Below are positions 15,779 to 24,755 of a stretch of 33,237 nt of DNA, one piece after another; positions within the stretch are counted from its first letter, which is position 1; every line of letters starts with the position of its first letter. This stretch comes from Syntrophomonas sp. DTU018 (GTDB lineage Bacteria; Bacillota; Syntrophomonadia; Syntrophomonadales; Syntrophomonadaceae): the NCBI GenBank assembly GCA_001513155.1, contig LFSR01000030.1, positions 1-33,237 on the forward strand, given 5' to 3'. A program made the translations under genes and the position numbers. Under the pieces are notes generated by a model. That model was not told the DNA's origin. It saw only the letters and a list, made by a program, of their open reading frames with translations, and did not search any database.

Positions 15779-15807
15779 TTGACACTCCAGGGTGCTTCTG
15801 TTAAGAT
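15779..15807 (+). promoter_or_regulatory. purA promoter
   Basis: Consensus TTGACA (15779-15784), a 17-bp spacer, then TAAGAT (15802-15807), about 63 bp before the purA start. Confidence 0.75.
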
Positions 15808-15855
15808 AGGTTTGCTGGAAAAAACGCTTTAGCAGCCTAAAATGGAGCATTATGA

Positions 15856-17151
<1,296 letters not shown>

Positions 17152-17171
17152 TTTTCTGCAGGCAGTTACCT

Positions 17172-17200
17172 TTGAATATCGCCTGCCGAAATGCTATAAT
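17172..17200 (+). promoter_or_regulatory. tRNA-Val promoter
   Basis: TTGAAT (17172-17177), a 17-bp spacer and TATAAT (17195-17200), with an extended -10 TG at 17192-17193. The tRNA begins 13 bp later. Confidence 0.8.
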
Positions 17201-17213
17201 AAAAAAGCTCACT

Positions 17214-17288
17214 GGGCGCATAACTCAGCGGGAGAGTGCTACCTTCACACGGTAGAAGCCACAGGTTCGAATCCTGTTGCGCCCACCA
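17214..17288 (+). tRNA. tRNA-Val (anticodon CAC)
   Basis: A 75-nt cloverleaf with encoded CCA (17286-17288). Acceptor GGGCGCA/TGCGCCC, anticodon stem CTACC/GGTAG (17239-17243 and 17251-17255) with loop TTCACAC and anticodon CAC at 17246-17248, and T arm with GGTTCGAATCC. CAC reads the valine codon GUG. Confidence 0.95.
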
Positions 17289-17303
17289 TAAGAAGTAATA
17301 ATC

Positions 17304-17327
17304 AGCGAGGGTTACAAGCCCTCGCTT
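17304..17327 (+). terminator. Left copy of tRNA-Val terminator hairpin (target duplication)
   Basis: AGCGAGGG (17304-17311) pairs with CCCTCGCT (17319-17326). It matches the hairpin at 17482-17505 at 23 of 24 positions but lacks a T run. The inserted element begins directly after it. Confidence 0.8.
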
Positions 17328-17481
17328 CAGACTGTCGAAAAAGGCCATGTAAAGAGATCGCCACGTCGCTGCGCTCCTCGCGATGACATACCAAAAGGCC
17401 ATCATATGTGTCATTGCGAGCCCCGGAGGGGCGTGGCAATCTCAAATGTTGAACCGTTAATAGACTTCTTTGACACTCTGT
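17328..17481. mobile_element. MITE-like palindromic element, copy B (154 bp)
   Basis: Same family and orientation as copy A at 15575. The ends are CAGACTGTCGAAAAAG and the complement of CTTCTTTGACACTCTG, 13 of 16 matching as inverted repeats. Internal arms GAGATCGCCACGTCGCTGCG / CTCCTCGCGATGACA and TGTCATTGCGAGCCCCGGAG / GGCGTGGCAATCTC fold into a long hairpin. No coding capacity. It is again flanked by two copies of a terminator hairpin, but a different terminator from copy A, so the duplicated sequence belongs to the target and not to the element. Confidence 0.75.
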
Positions 17482-17509
17482 AGCGAGGGTAACAAGCCCT
17501 CGCTTTTTT
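17482..17509 (+). terminator. Right, functional tRNA-Val terminator
   Basis: AGCGAGGG (17482-17489) and CCCTCGCT (17497-17504) with a following T run to 17509. This is the complete terminator, now 154 bp further from the tRNA. Confidence 0.85.
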
Positions 17510-17595
17510 GATGACGAAATACCTGTAGATAAATCGGCATTTTAAAGTAATAATTAATATCAGCGAAAAAATCCTCGCAAAATTAGCTCTTAAAG

Positions 17596-18762
17596 ATGGT
17601 GATTATACTGAACAAGACAGTGTTACCGGTTAGGGCAGCGGAAATGCCGCCTTTTATCGTTATGGATGTATTGGAAAGAGCCCAGGAAATGGAGGCCAGG
17701 GGGAAAAGCATAATACATATGGAAATAGGCGAACCTGATTTTGACACCCCCCTGCCCATAAAGGAAGCCGCCATCCGAGCCATTACCGCGGGCGATACCC
17801 ATTATACCTCCAGCCCGGGCAAGATGGAGCTGCGGGAAGCGATCGCCGCTCATTATGAGAGGAAATACAATGTAGAGGTGTCCCCCGAGCGAATTTTGAT
17901 CACAGCCGGTACCTCCCCTGGAATGCTGCTGGTTTTTTCAGCGCTGATGGAACAGGGGGATGAGATTATTCTGCCTGATCCTTATTACGCCTGCTATCCC
18001 AATTTCATACGTTACCTGGGCGGGCAACCGGTTTTTGTACCCGTTTGGGAGGAAGACGGATTCAAATACCGCCCGGAAGAAATCAAGAAATCAATCAGCG
18101 CTCGCACCAGAGCGATAATAGTGAATTCACCGTCCAATCCCACCGGTACGGTTTTTTCCGGTGAGGAACTGGCAGCTATGGCTGAGATAGGCCCAACCAT
18201 AATATCGGATGAAATCTATCACGGCCTCATTTATGAAGGTGAAGAACACACTATTCTGGAGTACACCGACCAGGCCTTCGTTATCAACGGTTTTTCCAAA
18301 CTCTATGCTATGACCGGCTGGCGCTTGGGCTGGGTTATTACTCCTCCGGAATATATCCGCGCCATGCAGAAGATGCAGCAGAACTTATTTATATGTGCTC
18401 CTTCCTTTGCCCAAACTGCGGCAATCTCAGCCTTGACCGAATGTGACAGGTATATTGAAGACATGGTACAGGCTTATGACGAAAGGCGGCGCTATGTTCT
18501 AAAGAGACTCAATGAAATGGGGATCGCCACCAGGGTGGCACCCACCGGAGCCTTTTATGCTCTGGCCAATGTGAAAAAGTATACCAGCGATTCCTATGCC
18601 TTCGCTTTTGAAATACTTGAAAAAGCCGGCGTAGCAGTTACCCCCGGCATTGACTTCGGACCCAATTGCGAAGGGTACCTGCGCTTGTCCTATGCCAATT
18701 CATTGGAAAATCTCAAAGAGGGAATGGACCGGATCGAGAGATTCCTGGCTCAATTACCTTAG
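17596..18762 (+). CDS. Pyridoxal-phosphate aminotransferase, class I/II
   Basis: A 388-residue fold-type I aminotransferase. PLP-site features are the N-terminal EIGEPDFDTP, TSSPGKMELREAI, SPSNPTGTVFSGEE, ISDEIYHGLIYEGE and NGFSKLYAMTGWRLGW, in which Lys235 should form the Schiff base, then LRLSYANSLE with the carboxylate-binding Arg. The pattern suits the aspartate/alanine/aromatic aminotransferase group (AspC-like); substrate cannot be told from sequence. The ATG at 17596 has only a weak SD. The gene lies alone between tRNA-Val and a terminator at 18855. Confidence 0.9.
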   Translation: MVIILNKTVLPVRAAEMPPFIVMDVLERAQEMEARGKSIIHMEIGEPDFDTPLPIKEAAIRAITAGDTHYTSSPGKMELREAIAAHYERKYNVEVSPERILITAGTSPGMLLVFSALMEQGDEIILPDPYYACYPNFIRYLGGQPVFVPVWEEDGFKYRPEEIKKSISARTRAIIVNSPSNPTGTVFSGEELAAMAEIGPTIISDEIYHGLIYEGEEHTILEYTDQAFVINGFSKLYAMTGWRLGWVITPPEYIRAMQKMQQNLFICAPSFAQTAAISALTECDRYIEDMVQAYDERRRYVLKRLNEMGIATRVAPTGAFYALANVKKYTSDSYAFAFEILEKAGVAVTPGIDFGPNCEGYLRLSYANSLENLKEGMDRIERFLAQLP

Positions 18763-18854
18763 TAAATCAAGTGCCAATCCAAACCTATGCAACCATGCGG
18801 CACGACAACATTGCAGGAGGAATATCAATAACCGAAAGTGCATTAAACTTTCCA

Positions 18855-18890
18855 AAAAGCCATGTCCTAATTAGGAACCATGGCTTTTCT
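18855..18890 (+). terminator. Terminator after the aminotransferase
   Basis: AAAAGCCATG (18855-18864) is perfectly complementary to CATGGCTTTT (18879-18888). The loop contains a further palindrome, TCCTAATTAGGA. It lies 93 bp after the aminotransferase stop. Confidence 0.75.
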
Positions 18891-18970
18891 GCAATCTGAA
18901 TCGAGCCCAGGTTGATGAATAAAGTCTGTAACAGAAGCAGATAGTGAGAAAAACAATGGGAGGGCAAAAG

Positions 18971-19639
18971 GTGAAAATATTCGCTACGTCAGATATTCAT
19001 GGCAATAAAAATATCATGCAAAAGATAGAACAGGTTTTACAGCAGTATCAGCCAGATATGCTGTTAATCTGCGGGGATGTTCTGGTAAACCCGCGTGCAT
19101 CGAGTTTTGATAAGTATATTCAAAAACAGCATCGCAATTACCAGGAGTTCAAAGAATATGTAAGCAGCCTGAACACGCAGGTTTTCTATATTCTCGGAAA
19201 CGATGATTTTTTAGAAGGCGATGCAACCGATAAATGCTACCTGAACTCTCCCCAGGGGGTCTTGGTACCCTTTGATTCGGTTTCGATTACTCCTTTTTCC
19301 ACCTACCGGGAGGTAACCGTTGAGCAGCAAAGGGTTGAGCTGAGCCAAATCCCGGTACAGCCTGATACCATTGTTGTTGCCCATGATGTTCCCTATGGCT
19401 GCCTGGACCAGATATACAGCGGCCGATCGGTAGGCAGCACTGCCATACTGGAATTCATAAAGGAAAAACAGCCCTCCATATGGCTCTGCGGGCATATCCA
19501 CGAAGCCTTCGGGGCCCAGAGACTTTATAACACTAGCGTCTTCAACTGCGCCTGCGATCCCAGAATCAGCAAGTTGAGGGGATGGATTATAGACACGGAG
19601 AAGGATTACCGAAGTAATTTCATCCGGATTGAGGTTTGA
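18971..19639 (+). CDS. Calcineurin-like metallophosphoesterase
   Basis: A 222-residue cytoplasmic metallophosphoesterase (YfcE/MPE class). All five metal-binding blocks are visible: ATSDIHGN near the N-terminus, CGDVLVNP, GNDDFLEG, VAHDVPYG and CGHIHEAFG. Length matches small MPE phosphodiesterases; substrate unknown. Start is GTG 18971, because GGGAGG sits just upstream and the protein then begins MKIFATSDIHG; an ATG at 18944 lies before that SD. Transcribed alone. Confidence 0.88.
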   Translation: MKIFATSDIHGNKNIMQKIEQVLQQYQPDMLLICGDVLVNPRASSFDKYIQKQHRNYQEFKEYVSSLNTQVFYILGNDDFLEGDATDKCYLNSPQGVLVPFDSVSITPFSTYREVTVEQQRVELSQIPVQPDTIVVAHDVPYGCLDQIYSGRSVGSTAILEFIKEKQPSIWLCGHIHEAFGAQRLYNTSVFNCACDPRISKLRGWIIDTEKDYRSNFIRIEV

Positions 19640-19963
19640 TGAGGGCAAGATGGTTTTCTTTATAGCCCGACAGGTATTAGGGTGGAATGCTGCAAGCGGG
19701 GAAAAATACAAACTATACTTTTTAAAAATACCCGAAAAATATAAAGTATGTTTTACTTTTTTACAATCAAAATGCAAAATATGATTTACATATATGGCCG
19801 CCATAAGGGCGAAAGTGCCGCATATTCGTACTTGCAGGGAAGTTCATTTATCTAAGCTTACTCTATAGGTAATAATTTGGAGCTGAGGTGTAAACCTATT
19901 GACATAAACCAGGGCGGCGGGGATTTCCCCGCCGCCCGGTTCTGCTGCTAAATCCTTATTTGA
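19640..19963. other. Convergent intergenic region with two hairpins
   Basis: No gene is visible. An AT-rich inverted repeat ATACTTT (19715-19721) / AAAGTAT (19743-19749), followed by TTTTACTTTTTT, can end the metallophosphoesterase transcript. A very strong GC hairpin at 19912-19937, with arms GGGCGGCGGGGA and TCCCCGCCGCCC, lies 26 bp beyond the stop of the minus-strand acyl-CoA ligase and probably blocks that transcript, although neither strand has a good T run after it. Confidence 0.65.
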
Positions 19964-21634
19964 TTAGTTTTTGCTCTGTTCCATTTCTTTAAGGGCTTTC
20001 TTGTCGGGTTTGCCCACGGCGGTTCTGGGCAGGGCATCCAGGAACTCGACAATGGTGGGTACTTTATAGGGAGCCAGGCTTTGACGGCAATGGGCAATAA
20101 CGTCTTCCGCGGTCAGGGTCTCGCCCGGTTTCACCACTACAAAGGCTTTTACCGTTTCACCCCGCTTGGGATCAGGTACTCCGATTACACAGGCTTCTAC
20201 AATCTTGGGATGAGCAAACAGGACTTCTTCCACATCGCGGGGATATACATTGAAGCCGCTGCAGATAATCATATCTTTCTTGCGGTCGACGATGAAGACG
20301 AAGCCTTCTTCGTCAATGTAGCCGATGTCGCCGGTGTAGAGCCAACCGCCCCGGATGGCTTTGGCAGTTTCTTCCGGGTTCTGCCAGTATTCTTTGATTA
20401 CCTGGGGACCGCGGCAAATAATCTCACCCAGTTCGCCCCGGGGCATTACCTTGGTGCCGGTCTCCACGTCTACGATGGTTAGGTCGGTATCCGGCCATAC
20501 CAGGCCGACACTGCCGTATTTGCGCACATTAAAGGCATTGGCGGTGATAATGTTCAGGGTTTCCGACAGGCCGTAACCTTCAATGATATAGCCGCCGGTG
20601 AGGCGTTCGAATTCTTTCAGGGTTTCCACTGCCAGAGCGGCTGAACCGCAGAACATGCCTTTCAATGAGCTGATGTCCGCCTTGGCTATGTCGGGATGAT
20701 TTATCAAGCCGATTAGCATCGTGGGAACCGCAGCAAAGATGGTGGGCTTGTTCTTCTGAATGAACATCAGCAGGTTATCGGCAGTTGGCTGGGGCACCAG
20801 CACCATGCTGCCGCCGGTATAGAGGTTAACGCCGATATTGAAGTTGTAGCCGTAGACATGGTTTAATGGGATGGCCGCCAGGGTGCGGTAATCTTCCTTG
20901 GAAACGATGGTAAAGCCCCGGGAGCTGATGGTGGATGTGCGGATGGCCTGGGTCATTACCATGAAATTGGTCAGGACGCATCCCTTGGGGACCCCGGTGG
21001 TACCGCCGGTATACTGCAGCCGGCAGATGTCGTCGCCGGTTACTTCAATATCCGGTTCAGCATTGCTGGCCTTGGCAATAAGGTCATTCAAGTCGTAGAT
21101 TCCTTCCCCGGATTCCACTTCTACTTGCACACTGGGAACCTGGAAGTAGATGACTCTTTTGACGGGGGAATTGGGATCTTTTAATAATTCGATGGCTTTG
21201 GAAGCGAACGGAGCCATAACAATAACGGTTTCCGTGCCGCTGTCAGCAAACTGGTGAGCCAGTTCCGGTACGGTGTAGAGCGGGTTGGTAGGTACTTCGA
21301 TCATACCGGTTTTGAACAGGGCCTGTACAGCCAACACATATTGAGGGACGTTGGGAGCCATAACTGCCACCCGGTCGCCTTTTTTTACTCCCAGGTCCAG
21401 CAGGGCATTGGCAATGCGGCGGCTCATGTCGTTGCATACTCCGTAGGTCAAAACCAGGTCGCCCATTAATAAGTAAGGCCGGTCAGGGTATTCTTCCGCC
21501 CACTTGTTGAACCACCATCTGGGGGGTTCAGAAGGATAATCATAGTGGATAGGGTTCTCCTTGTCCAAACGGGATTCCCAGGTGTGCCGCCATTTTTCCA
21601 CATCAGCTTCAAATTCTTTCAAATAATCTTCCAT
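19964..21634 (-). CDS. AMP-forming acyl-CoA ligase (long-chain fatty acid-CoA ligase-like)
   Basis: A 556-residue adenylate-forming enzyme. It should activate a carboxylic acid with ATP and CoA to acyl-CoA. Motifs are the P-loop YTGGTTGVPKG (208-218), GYGLSE, YTGDIGYIDEEGFVFIVDRK and VYPRDVEEVL, and the catalytic lysine at about 542 in TAVGKPDKK. The length and PPRWWFNKWAEEYPDRPYLL start are typical of long-chain FACL/FadD-like enzymes, but acid specificity is not readable. ATG 21634 follows CAAGGGGG. It is last of the minus-strand cluster, 140 bp after the NMO-like gene, the gap holding a repeat remnant. It may be driven by read-through from the sigma-54 promoter at 26326. Confidence 0.9.
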   Translation of the reverse strand: MEDYLKEFEADVEKWRHTWESRLDKENPIHYDYPSEPPRWWFNKWAEEYPDRPYLLMGDLVLTYGVCNDMSRRIANALLDLGVKKGDRVAVMAPNVPQYVLAVQALFKTGMIEVPTNPLYTVPELAHQFADSGTETVIVMAPFASKAIELLKDPNSPVKRVIYFQVPSVQVEVESGEGIYDLNDLIAKASNAEPDIEVTGDDICRLQYTGGTTGVPKGCVLTNFMVMTQAIRTSTISSRGFTIVSKEDYRTLAAIPLNHVYGYNFNIGVNLYTGGSMVLVPQPTADNLLMFIQKNKPTIFAAVPTMLIGLINHPDIAKADISSLKGMFCGSAALAVETLKEFERLTGGYIIEGYGLSETLNIITANAFNVRKYGSVGLVWPDTDLTIVDVETGTKVMPRGELGEIICRGPQVIKEYWQNPEETAKAIRGGWLYTGDIGYIDEEGFVFIVDRKKDMIICSGFNVYPRDVEEVLFAHPKIVEACVIGVPDPKRGETVKAFVVVKPGETLTAEDVIAHCRQSLAPYKVPTIVEFLDALPRTAVGKPDKKALKEMEQSKN

Positions 21635-21695
21635 ACAATAAACCCCCTTGTTATTAATAAACTGCAGAATTTATTAAAGTTCTGGTATCGGTTTG

Positions 21696-21761
21696 AGATC
21701 GCCACGCCGCTGGGCTCCTGGTGACGACTATTGTTACTCACCCAAGAGGCGTGGCGATCTA
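21696..21761. repeat. Shortened copy of the dispersed palindrome
   Basis: GAGATCGCCACGCCGCTGGG (from 21696) and, inverted, GAGGCGTGGCGATCT (to 21761) flank a short, altered centre. The outer TGTCAAAGAAG ends are missing. It separates the acyl-CoA ligase from the preceding genes of the cluster. Confidence 0.7.
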
Positions 21762-21774
21762 AAGGGCACAATGG

Positions 21775-22746
21775 TTATTGAAATTTGGCCAGTGTTTTCG
21801 CCAGGATCTCTTCAGCCTCTTTAACCATACGGTCCAGCAGTTCCTGGCAGGTCACTACATCGTGAACCAAACCGACAGACTGCCCCACCATAAAAGCGGC
21901 GTAATTAACATCTCCGGTCTTATAGGCTTCTTTCATCCTCTGTCCGGAGATGTATGGCGCCAGTTCGCTCAAACCACCTCCCTTGCTTTCGATCTCCAGG
22001 ATTTTGGCTACAGTATCGTTTTTCAGGGCACGTCCCTGCAGGTTGATACTTTTGTTGATCAGGGTGGTTTCATATTCCTGGCGGTTAATCAGCTCCTGCC
22101 GGAAGTTTTCATGGATTTGGCATTCCTTGGTGGCTATAAACCGGGTGGCCATCAGCACTCCTTCCGCTCCCAGGGCTAAGGCTGCCGCCAGCCCGCGGCC
22201 ATCGGCAATACCGCCGGTGGTTATGACTGGGATGGATACTGATTCAGCGATTCTCGGGGTAAGAACCATAGTGGTGACGTCGTCGTTTAAGGGGTGCCCG
22301 CCTTCTTCAATGCCAGCGGCGATTACGGCGTCATAGCCCAGTTTCTCGATGTTGCGGGCGTGTCTTACCGCACCCACTTTGTGCATGATTTTGACCCCGG
22401 CTTCATGGACCATATCAATATACTTGGTAGCGGGCTTGCCGGAAACTTCGATAGCAGTGACTTTTTCCTCGCAGCAGACCTGGAAATAGTCGTCATAGGT
22501 TTCCTCCGTGATTCTAAAAGAGGGCAGCAGGGTGATATTGACACCAATGGGCTTGTCGGTGAGTTTTCTGGCTTCCCGGATGGCTGCCCGCAGCTCTTCG
22601 CCGGTGTCGTAATTAGCGGCAGTTATGTTGCCCAACCCCCCCGCATTGGATATGGCGGCGCACAGCTGCGGGGTGGAAAGCCACAGCATCCCGCCGCAGA
22701 TAATGGGATACTTGATGCCAAACAGTTCAGTGATCCTGGTCTTCAT
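21775..22746 (-). CDS. Nitronate monooxygenase / FabK-like FMN enzyme
   Basis: A 323-residue TIM-barrel flavoprotein of the 2-nitropropane dioxygenase family, which also includes enoyl-ACP reductase II (FabK). Visible are the N-terminal ITELFGIKYPIICGGMLWLS, SNAGGLGNITAAN, PIGVNITLLPS, GIEEGGHPLN (active-site and FMN region) and PVITTGGIADGRGLAAALALGAEGVLMATRF (FMN phosphate loop). Inside a cluster with an acyl-CoA ligase and a crotonase, a role as an NAD(P)H-dependent enoyl reductase is as plausible as nitronate oxidation, especially in an anaerobe. It lies 28 bp after the crotonase gene, with SD AAAGGAGG. Confidence 0.85.
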   Translation of the reverse strand: MKTRITELFGIKYPIICGGMLWLSTPQLCAAISNAGGLGNITAANYDTGEELRAAIREARKLTDKPIGVNITLLPSFRITEETYDDYFQVCCEEKVTAIEVSGKPATKYIDMVHEAGVKIMHKVGAVRHARNIEKLGYDAVIAAGIEEGGHPLNDDVTTMVLTPRIAESVSIPVITTGGIADGRGLAAALALGAEGVLMATRFIATKECQIHENFRQELINRQEYETTLINKSINLQGRALKNDTVAKILEIESKGGGLSELAPYISGQRMKEAYKTGDVNYAAFMVGQSVGLVHDVVTCQELLDRMVKEAEEILAKTLAKFQ

Positions 22747-22774
22747 TTAGTTCCTCCTTTGCTTGCTGTTGATG

Positions 22775-23557
22775 TTAACGATTTTTGAATACTGGTGGCC
22801 GTTTCTCGATAAAGGCCTGCAAAGCTTCCTTTTGATCTTCTGTCCCGCAGCAGTAGGTGGCCTGGGCTTGTTCGAAGAATAGCCCGGCCGCTACACTGCT
22901 TTCATTGGCCAGGTTGATGCCCAGTTTGGCGAACCTTAACCCGGCCGGCGGGAAGTTACACATATTTTTTGCCATTTTGAAGGCATAATCCCGGACTTCT
23001 TCGGGTTTGACCACTACTTCCACCAGGCCGATGCGCAAGGCTTCGTCCGCCTTGATTTGCTCACAGTTCATAATCAGGCGCTTGGCCTGGCCGATGCCTA
23101 CCAGTTGGGTCAGGCGGGTGGTGCCGCCATGATCCGGGGACAAGCCGAAGCGTACCTCCTGGATGGCGAATTCGCTGTCTTCAGAGGCAATGCGGATGTC
23201 ACAGGCCAGAATTAATTCCGTGGCGATGCCGAAGCACAAACCGTTTACAGCGGCGATCACGGGGATCCCTATTTCCTGCCAGAAGGAGTAAATGCGCTGG
23301 TTGCGGTACAGCTTCTCCATTACCAGCTGGGAGTTCAAGATCCCCAGACTCTTAAAATGAATGCCGGCCGAAAAATGCTTGCCTTTGCTCTGAATAATCA
23401 CGGCTCTTAAAGAAGTATCCTGAGCAATTTCTTCCTGGATGCGGCCGATATCGTCGATAAGCTCCCAGGTGAAAAAGTTGTACCCTTTGGGATCGGTCAG
23501 GCTGATAATGCCGATATTATCAACCACTTCGTAGGCAACGTTGGACGAAAATTCCAT
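22775..23557 (-). CDS. Enoyl-CoA hydratase/isomerase (crotonase) family protein
   Basis: A 260-residue crotonase. Oxyanion-hole segments are KGKHFSAGIHFKSLG and NGLCFGIATEL. Both glutamates used by hydratases appear to be kept (in GIATEL and AIQEV). An aspartate in EVRFGLSPDHGGTTRL aligns with the position used by dienoyl-CoA isomerases and PaaG-type isomerases. Hydration of an enoyl-CoA or double-bond shifting are both possible. It is placed 19 bp after the Fe-S reductase gene and 28 bp before the NMO-like gene, third in the operon. Confidence 0.88.
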   Translation of the reverse strand: MEFSSNVAYEVVDNIGIISLTDPKGYNFFTWELIDDIGRIQEEIAQDTSLRAVIIQSKGKHFSAGIHFKSLGILNSQLVMEKLYRNQRIYSFWQEIGIPVIAAVNGLCFGIATELILACDIRIASEDSEFAIQEVRFGLSPDHGGTTRLTQLVGIGQAKRLIMNCEQIKADEALRIGLVEVVVKPEEVRDYAFKMAKNMCNFPPAGLRFAKLGINLANESSVAAGLFFEQAQATYCCGTEDQKEALQAFIEKRPPVFKNR

Positions 23558-23576
23558 AGCTTTCTCCCCTTTCTTG

Positions 23577-24755
23577 TCATTGAATAACCAGAGTTAAATC
23601 GGTCAGCGGGTAAGCCCGGCAGGAATGAATATAGCCCAGCAAACGATCGGACTGGCGAACCAAAGCAGTGCTGGGCTGGAAAACCTCCCCAGCGGTCATC
23701 TTGATCCGGCACAGGCTGCATTCCCCGGTGCGACAGGCGTTGGGAATAGTCAGGCCGGCCTTTTCCAAGGCGGTCAGGACAGGTTCCCCTGCCTGGGTTT
23801 GTATAGTTACGGTCTCCCCACTGGGTCTCTGGACGGTAAGGATGACCGGTTGGTCTGGCGACACGTTCTTGGGCCAGGCGGGATCATAGAAGACATCGTT
23901 GGGAGAGGTAAAAGCTTCCCGACGGATAGACCGGCGTCTTACTCCCAGGGATTCCAGCTGGCCAGTGCAGAACTTCTGCATGGCCGAGGGCCCGCAGATG
24001 TAGAAAGTTGAGCCGCCGATATCGTCCACTAACTCCTTAATGACATTGGCATCGATAAGCCCGGTGCGGCCCTGGTCATCCGGATCCGGTTCGGACAGGA
24101 CCAGTTCAAACTTGAAATTGGGATGCCGCTCCGCCCGCTCTTTCAGTTCCTGCAGGAACAGGGCATCTTTAACGCTGCGGCAGCCATAGAGCAAGAGTAG
24201 GTCCAGATCCAGGTTTTGATCGGTAAAGGTACGGATCATGCTCATAAAAGGAGTGATGCCGGTGCCGCCGGCCAAAAATACCAGCTTGGTGCCATGGAAG
24301 AGAGGATTGTAATAGAAATTGCCTAACGGCCCGCTGGTGATGAGAGTGTCGCCTGCCTTTACTTCATCTAAAAGGTAGTTGGAAACAAAACCGTCTTTCA
24401 CCCGTCCCACGGTTATATCATAATAGGCAGTTTGGGTGGGGGAAGAGGATATGCTGTAGGGACGGCTGGTGCGAACCCCGTCAATCTGCACGGTTACACT
24501 GATGTACTGACCGGGCAGGAACGGGGGCAGAGCCCGCCCGCTGGCAGTTAAGCGCAGGGTTTTGGTGTTGGCGTTTTCCGGAATGATTTCCGATACGGTC
24601 AATTCCAACTGACGGGGATGGAGCCGGTCGATAATCGCTGCTTTCAAACCTCTTTGCGTGCGGTAATCCCGGCCGTACTTCTGGCAGATTTCCATTTCTT
24701 TTTTGATTTCCTGGTAGCCTTTTAATTCCTCTCTTATATCCTTGCGTGCACTCAT
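23577..24755 (-). CDS. FAD/2Fe-2S oxidoreductase (ferredoxin-NAD(P)+ reductase-type with C-terminal ferredoxin)
   Basis: A 392-residue electron-transfer protein. Residues 1-45 are a helical extension. Residues ~48-150 are an FAD domain with RPYS (98-101). Residues ~155-300 are the NAD(P)-binding part with LAGGTGITPF (161-170) and YICGPSAMQ. The C-terminal ~85 residues are a plant-type 2Fe-2S ferredoxin with Cys341, Cys346, Cys349 and Cys379 (CX4CX2CX29C). This is the domain order of oxygenase reductases and related proteins, but no oxygenase is nearby. It overlaps the FAD-oxidoreductase gene by one base (TAATG), so translation is coupled and a direct electron partnership is likely. Confidence 0.9.
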   Translation of the reverse strand: MSARKDIREELKGYQEIKKEMEICQKYGRDYRTQRGLKAAIIDRLHPRQLELTVSEIIPENANTKTLRLTASGRALPPFLPGQYISVTVQIDGVRTSRPYSISSSPTQTAYYDITVGRVKDGFVSNYLLDEVKAGDTLITSGPLGNFYYNPLFHGTKLVFLAGGTGITPFMSMIRTFTDQNLDLDLLLLYGCRSVKDALFLQELKERAERHPNFKFELVLSEPDPDDQGRTGLIDANVIKELVDDIGGSTFYICGPSAMQKFCTGQLESLGVRRRSIRREAFTSPNDVFYDPAWPKNVSPDQPVILTVQRPSGETVTIQTQAGEPVLTALEKAGLTIPNACRTGECSLCRIKMTAGEVFQPSTALVRQSDRLLGYIHSCRAYPLTDLTLVIQ

